Assembly: GCA_001557035.1 (NCBI GenBank)
Contig: LSKJ01000404.1
Location: 1-5,834, forward strand
Length of the DNA stretch: 5,834 nt
From: Rhodospirillaceae bacterium CCH5-H10
Lineage (GTDB): Bacteria > Pseudomonadota > Alphaproteobacteria > Reyranellales > Reyranellaceae
Reading direction: 5' to 3'
Numbering within the stretch: the stretch's first letter is position 1; each line of letters opens with the position of its first letter. The notes beneath the pieces are model-generated. The model was given only the letters and a program-made list of their open reading frames with translations, searched no databases and was not told the origin of the DNA. Made by a program: the position numbers and the translations under genes. Of the stretch, positions 1 through 5,834 are shown one piece after another.

Positions 1-1579
1 GGATCGGATTGTTCGTGTAGTTGGGGCTTGTCTTGCCGGGTTCGCCCGCCGCGATTTCCAGCGACGGCCTCTTGATGTTGGAGCGGGTCGTGTTGATGGG
101 CGCTTCGTTGGCCGTCGGCTGCGCGGTGCCGCCCGGCCCGGTTTGCGGCGAGGACAGGTAGTTCTGCACACGAATGGTCGAGACGTCGGCGGAGACGCGC
201 AACGCCGAGGATACCGGGACGCCGTCGCGGGCGACGTCGGTCTGGGGGCTTCCGTCGCCCCAGCTGACCTTGGGGCTGCCGCCGCCGTCGGGAATGACGA
301 CGTCGATCCGCAGCTCCTTCGCATTGGCCAGGACCGACCGCGGAAAGGCGTGTTCGACGGTCGTCGGCTGTGGCGCCTCGCCGAGCTTCTGCACGGCCGG
401 CAGCAGCAGGCCGATCAGGATGCCGGCCGGTTGCGCCGGCTCGCCGCCGGACGGACCGGGCGTGCGGACGTCCAGCAGCTTCTTCGTGTCGAGCTTCAGC
501 GAATGCGTGCCCGGCGTCAGCACGCCCAGTGTCGACGTGCCGTCGCTGTTCGTGGCTTGCTTGGCCGCTTTGCCGCCCGGGTTCTTCTCCACGATGATGT
601 CAACGCCCGGGATCGGATTGTTGACGTAGTTGGGCTTCGGCTTGTCGGGGCCGGCCGACGCGATTTCCAGCGACGGCCTCTTGATGTTGGACCGGCTCGT
701 GACGATGGCCGCTTCGTTGGCCGTCGGCGTGCCGGATACCGGCGCGACGAAGACGAGCCGGGTCTCGCCCGAGGTGTTGCGCTTGGCGAGATCCTCGAAC
801 AGCTTGATGTCCGCGCGCCCGTCGCCGTTCACGTCGCCGGCCGCCACGTTGACGCCGATGCCGTTGCCCGGGTCGACGGTGGAAACCTGGCCGTTCGCGT
901 CGACGTCGATCCTCACCCGCAGGGTCGGCGGATCGTTGACCGGCCGGACGACGACCGTGCGGTAGCGGCGCTCGCCTTCGCGCACCTTCTGGACTGCCGG
1001 CAGCAGCAGGCCGATGAGCGCGACCGGCTGCGCGCCGGGCTGGATGCCGGCGCCGAGGCTCTTCTGGGGGACGGTCAGTTCGTGGCGGCCCGGTCCCAGC
1101 TTGCCCAGCGACACGACGCCGTTGGAATCGCTGGTGACCTGGCGCGTACCGCCGCCGGGCGCGCGCACGCCGACGCCGACACCACGCAACGCCTTCACCT
1201 GCGAGTCGGTATAGGGCGGCGGTGCGGTGGCCGTTGCGCGGGGCGTCGCCGGCGATGCGGTCGGAGGCGTCGGCGCCACGGGAGTCGGAGTCGCGACCGG
1301 AGCTTGTGTGGCCGGCGTTGGGGTTGCCGGCGCCGAAGCCGTCGGTGCCTTGCGGTCCGGCGGCGGAGGCGTCATCACCGGGGCCACGGGCACCATCGGC
1401 GGCGTCGGCGCCACCGGCGGCGGGACGAACACCGGCGGTGGCGGAGGGGCGACCCGCGCCGGCGGCGGCGCCACGTCCATCCGTGGCGCCATCGGTCCTT
1501 GAGCAAAGGTGGGAGAGATCCAGCCGCCCAGACCGGCCAGGAGCATCGCCCCGGCCACGCTCGTCATCCGTCGGGTCAT
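1..1579 (-). CDS. Mirror copy of gene C (modular repeat protein), 3' end missing
   Basis: This is an exact duplicate of 4256-5834, with its start codon at 1577-1579, its RBS at 1588-1592, and the frame open to base 1 with no stop. Domains and repeats are as described for the right-arm copy. The plus-strand open frames over this stretch (for example 143-1669) are antisense shadows. Confidence 0.75.
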   Translation of the reverse strand, partial: MTRRMTSVAGAMLLAGLGGWISPTFAQGPMAPRMDVAPPPARVAPPPPPVFVPPPVAPTPPMVPVAPVMTPPPPDRKAPTASAPATPTPATQAPVATPTPVAPTPPTASPATPRATATAPPPYTDSQVKALRGVGVGVRAPGGGTRQVTSDSNGVVSLGKLGPGRHELTVPQKSLGAGIQPGAQPVALIGLLLPAVQKVREGERRYRTVVVRPVNDPPTLRVRIDVDANGQVSTVDPGNGIGVNVAAGDVNGDGRADIKLFEDLAKRNTSGETRLVFVAPVSGTPTANEAAIVTSRSNIKRPSLEIASAGPDKPKPNYVNNPIPGVDIIVEKNPGGKAAKQATNSDGTSTLGVLTPGTHSLKLDTKKLLDVRTPGPSGGEPAQPAGILIGLLLPAVQKLGEAPQPTTVEHAFPRSVLANAKELRIDVVIPDGGGSPKVSWGDGSPQTDVARDGVPVSSALRVSADVSTIRVQNYLSSPQTGPGGTAQPTANEAPINTTRSNIKRPSLEIAAGEPGKTSPNYTNNPI

Positions 1580-1617
1580 GTCACGTCCCTCCCCTGGCCC
1601 GTTGCCGAGCGCTCGTT

Positions 1618-2658
1618 TCAGAAGCGCACGTTGAGGCGCACGCTGCCCGACCACGACGACAGGGCGTAGCGCCCGATCGAGTTGTAGCCGGCGTCGATCG
1701 AGGCCCAGATCGCATCGTTGAGCGGGACGGTCGCGCCGGCGCCCACGGTGCCGCCGGTGTAGCCATTGGCGGCGCTGCCGGTCGGCAGGCTGAAATCGTG
1801 CTCGATGGTGGCGCGGACATAGGGCTGCCACTTGTCGAACGGCAGGCTGATGAAGCCGCCGGCCGAGCCGCGCGTCAGCGAGGTCGACTGGCCGGGCACG
1901 ACGACCAGGTTGCTGTCGGTGTAGCCGTAGCTGTTGATCGGCGAGTAGAGGATCGAGACCATCGGCGCCAGCACCACGGCGCCGACCTTGTAGTAGCCGT
2001 TCAGCCCACCCTGGAAGTTCCACTGGCTGCTGCCGTAGCTGGCCCGATAGTTGAAGCCCGAGTTGGTCATCGAGTTGCTGCCGCCGCTGTAGCCGGCCAT
2101 CGCCGAGACGTTCCAGTTCTCGTCGAGCTGGTAGCCGGCATAGGCGGTGACGCCGAACGTCGAGTTGGTCGAGGCGAAGCCGCCGGTCAGCGTGCCGTCG
2201 GAGCCCTGCCACGCGCCGCTGACGCCGAACAGGAACTTCGGCGTGATCTGCTTCTGCACGCCGATCTGCGCGCCGTAGCTGCCGATCGTGTAGCCGCCGA
2301 CGCCCAGGCTGTTGACGCTCTGGCCGCCGCCGGTCTGCGCCCAGACCTGCCAGCCCAAGGCATCGTCGCCCGCAGCCACGCCGCTGTGCAGCGGCCCGAG
2401 GTCGGACGTGCGGCGCGGACCGGCGAGCACGGGACCCGCCAGCGTTTGCTGGATCACCGAGCTGATGCCCGGCAGCGTGACATAGGCCGCCGTGTTGGCC
2501 TGGCTCTGGATGCCACTGTTGACGGCCGTCGTCTGCGAGGTGGCCGAGGGCGAGGCCGGCGCGACGGTCGTCACGCCGGGCGAGAGCTGCGCGTGCGCGG
2601 GGGAAGCCAGCAGGGCGCCGGAGGCGAGCGCCGAGACTGCGATCAGGTTCTTTTTCAT
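1618..2658 (-). CDS. Mirror copy of gene B (outer-membrane beta-barrel protein)
   Basis: This is an exact duplicate of 3177-4217, with its start codon at 2656-2658, its stop at 1618-1620 and the same signal peptide and C-terminal Phe. The frame is intact as sequence, but it is very probably the same physical gene represented twice. Confidence 0.75.
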   Translation of the reverse strand: MKKNLIAVSALASGALLASPAHAQLSPGVTTVAPASPSATSQTTAVNSGIQSQANTAAYVTLPGISSVIQQTLAGPVLAGPRRTSDLGPLHSGVAAGDDALGWQVWAQTGGGQSVNSLGVGGYTIGSYGAQIGVQKQITPKFLFGVSGAWQGSDGTLTGGFASTNSTFGVTAYAGYQLDENWNVSAMAGYSGGSNSMTNSGFNYRASYGSSQWNFQGGLNGYYKVGAVVLAPMVSILYSPINSYGYTDSNLVVVPGQSTSLTRGSAGGFISLPFDKWQPYVRATIEHDFSLPTGSAANGYTGGTVGAGATVPLNDAIWASIDAGYNSIGRYALSSWSGSVRLNVRF

Positions 2659-2666
2659 TCTATGTC

Positions 2667-2917
2667 CTATGGTTGCTTTTTCTTGGAGCCGAGGAAGACG
2701 ATGCGGCCGACCGCTTCGCGGTCGACGCTGGCGGCGGCGATCGGCTTGCCGTCGCGCTTGACGTCGGTGATGGGCGTGCCGTCGCCCCAGTCGACGAGGG
2801 CACCGCGCCCGTCGCCGGCCATCGTGATCTTGACGTGCAGCGTCTGGCCGGTCGTGTCGGGCGCATAGATGTGCTCGACGAGATGCAGCCGGTCCTTCTC
2901 GCCGACCCTCGGCGGCC
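2667..2917 (-). CDS. Mirror copy of gene A fragment
   Basis: This is an exact reverse-complement duplicate of 2918-3168, with its stop at 2667-2669. It is the same partial WGDG-module protein and adds no independent information. Read through the axis it gives a nominal 99-residue frame (2667-2966) whose N-terminus is an artefact of the fold. Confidence 0.6.
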
Positions 2918-2927
2918 GGCCGCCGAG
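2908..2927. repeat. Central palindrome / fold-back point
   Basis: The axis lies between 2917 and 2918, inside the self-complementary octamer GGCCGGCC (2914-2921), which is flanked by further all-GC complementary bases. If a short palindrome of this kind exists in the true genome, it could have caused an assembler or a polymerase to switch strands here. The bases just around the axis cannot be assigned with certainty to the real gene A. Confidence 0.85.
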
Positions 2928-3168
2928 GGTCGGCGAGAAGGACCGGCTGCATCTCGTCGAGCACATCTATGCGCCCGACACGACCGGCCAGACGCTGCAC
3001 GTCAAGATCACGATGGCCGGCGACGGGCGCGGTGCCCTCGTCGACTGGGGCGACGGCACGCCCATCACCGACGTCAAGCGCGACGGCAAGCCGATCGCCG
3101 CCGCCAGCGTCGACCGCGAAGCGGTCGGCCGCATCGTCTTCCTCGGCTCCAAGAAAAAGCAACCATAG
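2918..3168 (+). CDS. Gene A: C-terminal fragment of a WGDG-module secreted/surface protein (5' end missing)
   Basis: The frame ends at TAG 3166-3168; the first full codon inside this arm is at 2920, giving about 82 residues. The frame stays open across the axis back to an ATG at 2869, but those upstream codons are the antisense of the mirror copy, so that start is not real. Visible features are VEH at 2956-2964, a PKD-like DWGDGTP motif with its Trp codon at 3046, then TDVKRDG, and a lysine-rich tail KKKQP. The same arrangement occurs in gene C (V408-E409-H410, W440-G441-D442-G443, TDVARDG), with a two-residue indel between VEH and W. The fragment therefore looks like the last module of a paralogue of C. 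PKD-like folds usually mediate binding or spacing in extracellular proteins; no catalytic residues are seen. The stop lies 8 bases before gene B, suggesting translational coupling. Function is unknown. Confidence 0.75.
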
Positions 3169-3170
3169 GA
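3167..3170 (+). promoter_or_regulatory. Ribosome binding site of gene B, overlapping the stop of gene A
   Basis: AGGA begins inside the TAG stop of gene A and lies 6 bases before the ATG at 3177. This supports 3177 as the start of B over the longer open frame that continues upstream, and suggests coupled translation of A and B. The mirror site is 2665-2668 on the minus strand. Confidence 0.65.
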
Positions 3171-3176
3171 CATAGA

Positions 3177-4217
3177 ATGAAAAAGAACCTGATCGCAGTC
3201 TCGGCGCTCGCCTCCGGCGCCCTGCTGGCTTCCCCCGCGCACGCGCAGCTCTCGCCCGGCGTGACGACCGTCGCGCCGGCCTCGCCCTCGGCCACCTCGC
3301 AGACGACGGCCGTCAACAGTGGCATCCAGAGCCAGGCCAACACGGCGGCCTATGTCACGCTGCCGGGCATCAGCTCGGTGATCCAGCAAACGCTGGCGGG
3401 TCCCGTGCTCGCCGGTCCGCGCCGCACGTCCGACCTCGGGCCGCTGCACAGCGGCGTGGCTGCGGGCGACGATGCCTTGGGCTGGCAGGTCTGGGCGCAG
3501 ACCGGCGGCGGCCAGAGCGTCAACAGCCTGGGCGTCGGCGGCTACACGATCGGCAGCTACGGCGCGCAGATCGGCGTGCAGAAGCAGATCACGCCGAAGT
3601 TCCTGTTCGGCGTCAGCGGCGCGTGGCAGGGCTCCGACGGCACGCTGACCGGCGGCTTCGCCTCGACCAACTCGACGTTCGGCGTCACCGCCTATGCCGG
3701 CTACCAGCTCGACGAGAACTGGAACGTCTCGGCGATGGCCGGCTACAGCGGCGGCAGCAACTCGATGACCAACTCGGGCTTCAACTATCGGGCCAGCTAC
3801 GGCAGCAGCCAGTGGAACTTCCAGGGTGGGCTGAACGGCTACTACAAGGTCGGCGCCGTGGTGCTGGCGCCGATGGTCTCGATCCTCTACTCGCCGATCA
3901 ACAGCTACGGCTACACCGACAGCAACCTGGTCGTCGTGCCCGGCCAGTCGACCTCGCTGACGCGCGGCTCGGCCGGCGGCTTCATCAGCCTGCCGTTCGA
4001 CAAGTGGCAGCCCTATGTCCGCGCCACCATCGAGCACGATTTCAGCCTGCCGACCGGCAGCGCCGCCAATGGCTACACCGGCGGCACCGTGGGCGCCGGC
4101 GCGACCGTCCCGCTCAACGATGCGATCTGGGCCTCGATCGACGCCGGCTACAACTCGATCGGGCGCTACGCCCTGTCGTCGTGGTCGGGCAGCGTGCGCC
4201 TCAACGTGCGCTTCTGA
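3177..4217 (+). CDS. Gene B: autotransporter-like outer-membrane beta-barrel protein, complete
   Basis: This encodes 346 residues. Residues 1-23 form a classical Sec signal peptide (MKKN, hydrophobic core, AHA cleavage motif before Q24). Residues 24 to about 100 are a low-complexity Ser/Thr/Ala/Pro segment with a possible short helix near 65-75 (SSVIQQTLAG). From about W103 to F346 the sequence alternates polar and hydrophobic/aromatic residues with Gly/Ser/Asn-rich turns, and it ends VRLNVRF with a C-terminal Phe, the usual signal for BAM insertion. About 244 residues fits a 12-strand autotransporter domain (PF03797-type, usually 250-300). No cysteine is present. The region before the barrel is too short for a typical passenger domain, so the protein may be a stand-alone barrel rather than a true autotransporter. 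The start is supported by the RBS and the signal peptide; the frame is open upstream to 2673, but that extension crosses the fold-back axis. The gene lies between A and C, which are related to each other. Confidence 0.85.
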   Translation: MKKNLIAVSALASGALLASPAHAQLSPGVTTVAPASPSATSQTTAVNSGIQSQANTAAYVTLPGISSVIQQTLAGPVLAGPRRTSDLGPLHSGVAAGDDALGWQVWAQTGGGQSVNSLGVGGYTIGSYGAQIGVQKQITPKFLFGVSGAWQGSDGTLTGGFASTNSTFGVTAYAGYQLDENWNVSAMAGYSGGSNSMTNSGFNYRASYGSSQWNFQGGLNGYYKVGAVVLAPMVSILYSPINSYGYTDSNLVVVPGQSTSLTRGSAGGFISLPFDKWQPYVRATIEHDFSLPTGSAANGYTGGTVGAGATVPLNDAIWASIDAGYNSIGRYALSSWSGSVRLNVRF

Positions 4218-4242
4218 AACGAGCGCTCGGCAACGGGCCAGG

Positions 4243-4247
4243 GGAGG
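4243..4247 (+). promoter_or_regulatory. Ribosome binding site of gene C
   Basis: GGAGG lies 8 bases before the ATG at 4256, in the 38-base gap after gene B. It is a strong Shine-Dalgarno and fixes the start of C. The gap also holds the 8-base palindrome GAGCGCTC (4221-4228), which has no T-run and is too short for a terminator. The mirror RBS is 1588-1592 on the minus strand. Confidence 0.75.
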
Positions 4248-4255
4248 GACGTGAC

Positions 4256-5834
4256 ATGACCCGACGGATGACGAGCGTGGCCGGGGCGATGCTCCTGGCC
4301 GGTCTGGGCGGCTGGATCTCTCCCACCTTTGCTCAAGGACCGATGGCGCCACGGATGGACGTGGCGCCGCCGCCGGCGCGGGTCGCCCCTCCGCCACCGC
4401 CGGTGTTCGTCCCGCCGCCGGTGGCGCCGACGCCGCCGATGGTGCCCGTGGCCCCGGTGATGACGCCTCCGCCGCCGGACCGCAAGGCACCGACGGCTTC
4501 GGCGCCGGCAACCCCAACGCCGGCCACACAAGCTCCGGTCGCGACTCCGACTCCCGTGGCGCCGACGCCTCCGACCGCATCGCCGGCGACGCCCCGCGCA
4601 ACGGCCACCGCACCGCCGCCCTATACCGACTCGCAGGTGAAGGCGTTGCGTGGTGTCGGCGTCGGCGTGCGCGCGCCCGGCGGCGGTACGCGCCAGGTCA
4701 CCAGCGATTCCAACGGCGTCGTGTCGCTGGGCAAGCTGGGACCGGGCCGCCACGAACTGACCGTCCCCCAGAAGAGCCTCGGCGCCGGCATCCAGCCCGG
4801 CGCGCAGCCGGTCGCGCTCATCGGCCTGCTGCTGCCGGCAGTCCAGAAGGTGCGCGAAGGCGAGCGCCGCTACCGCACGGTCGTCGTCCGGCCGGTCAAC
4901 GATCCGCCGACCCTGCGGGTGAGGATCGACGTCGACGCGAACGGCCAGGTTTCCACCGTCGACCCGGGCAACGGCATCGGCGTCAACGTGGCGGCCGGCG
5001 ACGTGAACGGCGACGGGCGCGCGGACATCAAGCTGTTCGAGGATCTCGCCAAGCGCAACACCTCGGGCGAGACCCGGCTCGTCTTCGTCGCGCCGGTATC
5101 CGGCACGCCGACGGCCAACGAAGCGGCCATCGTCACGAGCCGGTCCAACATCAAGAGGCCGTCGCTGGAAATCGCGTCGGCCGGCCCCGACAAGCCGAAG
5201 CCCAACTACGTCAACAATCCGATCCCGGGCGTTGACATCATCGTGGAGAAGAACCCGGGCGGCAAAGCGGCCAAGCAAGCCACGAACAGCGACGGCACGT
5301 CGACACTGGGCGTGCTGACGCCGGGCACGCATTCGCTGAAGCTCGACACGAAGAAGCTGCTGGACGTCCGCACGCCCGGTCCGTCCGGCGGCGAGCCGGC
5401 GCAACCGGCCGGCATCCTGATCGGCCTGCTGCTGCCGGCCGTGCAGAAGCTCGGCGAGGCGCCACAGCCGACGACCGTCGAACACGCCTTTCCGCGGTCG
5501 GTCCTGGCCAATGCGAAGGAGCTGCGGATCGACGTCGTCATTCCCGACGGCGGCGGCAGCCCCAAGGTCAGCTGGGGCGACGGAAGCCCCCAGACCGACG
5601 TCGCCCGCGACGGCGTCCCGGTATCCTCGGCGTTGCGCGTCTCCGCCGACGTCTCGACCATTCGTGTGCAGAACTACCTGTCCTCGCCGCAAACCGGGCC
5701 GGGCGGCACCGCGCAGCCGACGGCCAACGAAGCGCCCATCAACACGACCCGCTCCAACATCAAGAGGCCGTCGCTGGAAATCGCGGCGGGCGAACCCGGC
5801 AAGACAAGCCCCAACTACACGAACAATCCGATCC
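4256..5834 (+). CDS. Gene C: large secreted modular repeat protein, 3' end missing
   Basis: At least 526 codons are open with no stop before the window end. Residues 1-26 are a signal peptide (basic MTRR, hydrophobic core, TFA before Q27). Residues 29-122 are Pro/Ala/Val/Thr-rich, a likely extended linker. Two related units of about 200 residues follow. Unit 1 has a carboxypeptidase-regulatory/Cna-B-like sandwich (about 133-171: GVGV, TSDSNG, LGPGRHELTV), an IGLLLPAVQK segment (189-198), a beta-rich region with PVNDPP, and a Ca-binding-type loop DVNGDGRAD (D249-D257). Unit 2 starts near 324 (PGVDIIVEK, NSDGTSTLG, PGTHSLKLD), repeats IGLLLPAVQK at 389-398, then has VEH (408-410) and WGDG (440-443). 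SNIKRPSLEIA occurs at 297 and again at 500, where a third unit apparently begins. No cysteine and no catalytic motif are seen. The protein is probably surface-exposed or periplasmic; adhesion or scaffolding is inference only. The gene is probably co-transcribed with B. Confidence 0.85.
   Translation, partial: MTRRMTSVAGAMLLAGLGGWISPTFAQGPMAPRMDVAPPPARVAPPPPPVFVPPPVAPTPPMVPVAPVMTPPPPDRKAPTASAPATPTPATQAPVATPTPVAPTPPTASPATPRATATAPPPYTDSQVKALRGVGVGVRAPGGGTRQVTSDSNGVVSLGKLGPGRHELTVPQKSLGAGIQPGAQPVALIGLLLPAVQKVREGERRYRTVVVRPVNDPPTLRVRIDVDANGQVSTVDPGNGIGVNVAAGDVNGDGRADIKLFEDLAKRNTSGETRLVFVAPVSGTPTANEAAIVTSRSNIKRPSLEIASAGPDKPKPNYVNNPIPGVDIIVEKNPGGKAAKQATNSDGTSTLGVLTPGTHSLKLDTKKLLDVRTPGPSGGEPAQPAGILIGLLLPAVQKLGEAPQPTTVEHAFPRSVLANAKELRIDVVIPDGGGSPKVSWGDGSPQTDVARDGVPVSSALRVSADVSTIRVQNYLSSPQTGPGGTAQPTANEAPINTTRSNIKRPSLEIAAGEPGKTSPNYTNNPI
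4820..4849 (+). repeat. IGLLLPAVQK-coding repeat, copy 1
   Basis: This encodes residues 189-198 of C. It differs from 5420-5449 at only two of 30 bases, with a spacing of 600 bases (200 codons). It is the most conserved part shared by units 1 and 2 and the only markedly hydrophobic segment of the mature protein. The mirror copy is 986-1015. Confidence 0.85.
5107..5225 (+). repeat. Direct repeat in gene C, copy 1 (SNIKRPSLEIA unit boundary)
   Basis: This copy matches 5716-5834 with a spacing of exactly 609 bases (203 codons) and no gap. By hand I count about 17 differences over 119 bases, including an identical 33-base core starting at 5144. It encodes PTANEA, SNIKRPSLEIA and NNPI and leads into the second Cna-B-like domain. 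The in-frame spacing and scattered substitutions show an evolved protein repeat, not an assembly duplication. The mirror copy is 610-728. Confidence 0.88.
5420..5449 (+). repeat. IGLLLPAVQK-coding repeat, copy 2
   Basis: This encodes residues 389-398 of C and is preceded by Ile-Leu, giving ILIGLLLPAVQK. It pairs with 4820-4849. The mirror copy is 386-415. Confidence 0.85.
5716..5834 (+). repeat. Direct repeat in gene C, copy 2, cut by the window end
   Basis: This is the second copy of 5107-5225. The last 13 bases (aacaatccgatcc) are identical in both copies and the window stops there. By analogy with copy 1, a third Cna-B-like domain should follow outside the window. The mirror copy is 1-119. 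Confidence 0.88.

Larger units (their letters stand above)
1..5834. repeat. Perfect full-length inverted repeat (2 x 2917 bp, no spacer)
   Basis: The first bases (ggatcggattgttc) are the reverse complement of the last bases (gaacaatccgatcc). The relation holds at the centre and for every gene boundary checked: starts, stops and ribosome binding sites pair by x to 5835-x. The arms are 1-2917 and 2918-5834. No mismatch was found in the places compared, and every long reading frame has an exact mirror partner. Natural bacterial palindromes of this size are unstable and normally carry a spacer or some divergence, and symmetry reaching the very last base at both ends is typical of a fold-back contig or an amplification chimera. 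The gene content should be counted once. Confidence 0.97.

Noticed and set aside
143..1669. Long plus-strand open frame of 508 codons (mirror 4166-5692 minus)
   Set aside because: It is antisense to gene C, extremely rich in Arg/Gly/His, with no signal peptide or recognisable domain. It is the typical shadow frame of GC-rich coding DNA.
1222..2868. Long plus-strand open frame of 548 codons (mirror 2967-4613 minus)
   Set aside because: It is antisense to gene B and parts of its neighbours, has low-complexity Arg/Ala composition and spans gene boundaries; a shadow frame.
2869..3168. Complete 99-residue gene starting at ATG 2869
   Set aside because: The first 16-17 codons come from the opposite arm read antisense. 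Only the part from about 2920 belongs to the real frame, so the gene is a 5'-truncated fragment.
2673..4217. 514-residue version of gene B starting at 2673
   Set aside because: The extra upstream part crosses the fold-back axis and overlaps gene A in another frame. The ATG at 3177 has an RBS and begins a clear signal peptide.
4221..4228. GAGCGCTC palindrome between B and C as terminator or operator
   Set aside because: It is only 8 bases with no loop or T-run. Such short palindromes are common by chance in GC-rich DNA.
4340..4620. Proline/alanine-coding low-complexity DNA as a satellite or CRISPR-like repeat
   Set aside because: The repeats are irregular codon-level Pro/Ala/Val/Thr runs within the frame of gene C, with no constant unit or spacer pattern.
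1..5834. Hairpin telomere, linear-plasmid dimer or amplified inverted duplication
   Set aside because: No replication, telomere-resolvase or mobile-element gene is present, and exact symmetry to the outer ends fits a fold-back contig better.

Overview
The window is one exact inverted repeat. Bases 1-2917 are the reverse complement of bases 2918-5834, with no spacer and no mismatch that I found at the ends, the centre, or the gene and reading-frame boundaries I compared. Position x pairs with 5835-x. The window therefore holds only 2917 bases of independent sequence, shown twice. The symmetry is exact to the last base at both ends, which points to an assembly or amplification fold-back (a contig read out and back through a short central palindrome) rather than a real 5.8-kb palindrome. 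I treat the right arm (2918-5834, plus strand) as the reference copy and the left arm as its mirror.

The right arm reads as three co-directional genes. (A) 2918-3168 is the C-terminal end of a protein whose start lies beyond the fold-back point. (B) 3177-4217 is a complete 346-residue secreted protein whose last ~244 residues look like an autotransporter-type outer-membrane beta-barrel. (C) 4256-5834 is a large secreted modular protein with a signal peptide, a long proline-rich stretch and roughly 200-residue repeats; it runs off the window with no stop codon. Gaps are 8 and 38 bases, each gene start has a plausible Shine-Dalgarno, and I see no terminator between the genes, so one operon is likely.

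A and C are related. The end of A matches the module at the end of C's second repeat unit (VEH..., WGDG(T/S)P, TDV.RDG). The barrel gene therefore sits between two members of one repeat-protein family. C's units combine a carboxypeptidase-regulatory/Cna-B-like beta-sandwich signature, an unusual IGLLLPAVQK segment resembling part of the DUF1559 pilin-like helix known from Planctomycetes, and a PKD-like WGDG module. I do not recognise this combination as a named family. A surface or envelope role is inferred from the signal peptides and the barrel.

The DNA is strongly GC-rich, and the genes encode Sec-type signal peptides and an outer-membrane barrel ending in Phe, so the source is a GC-rich Gram-negative bacterium. 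An alphaproteobacterium is my best guess from the autotransporter-like barrel and signal-peptide style, but the taxon is not determined. I see no RNA genes, CRISPR array, transposase or promoter.
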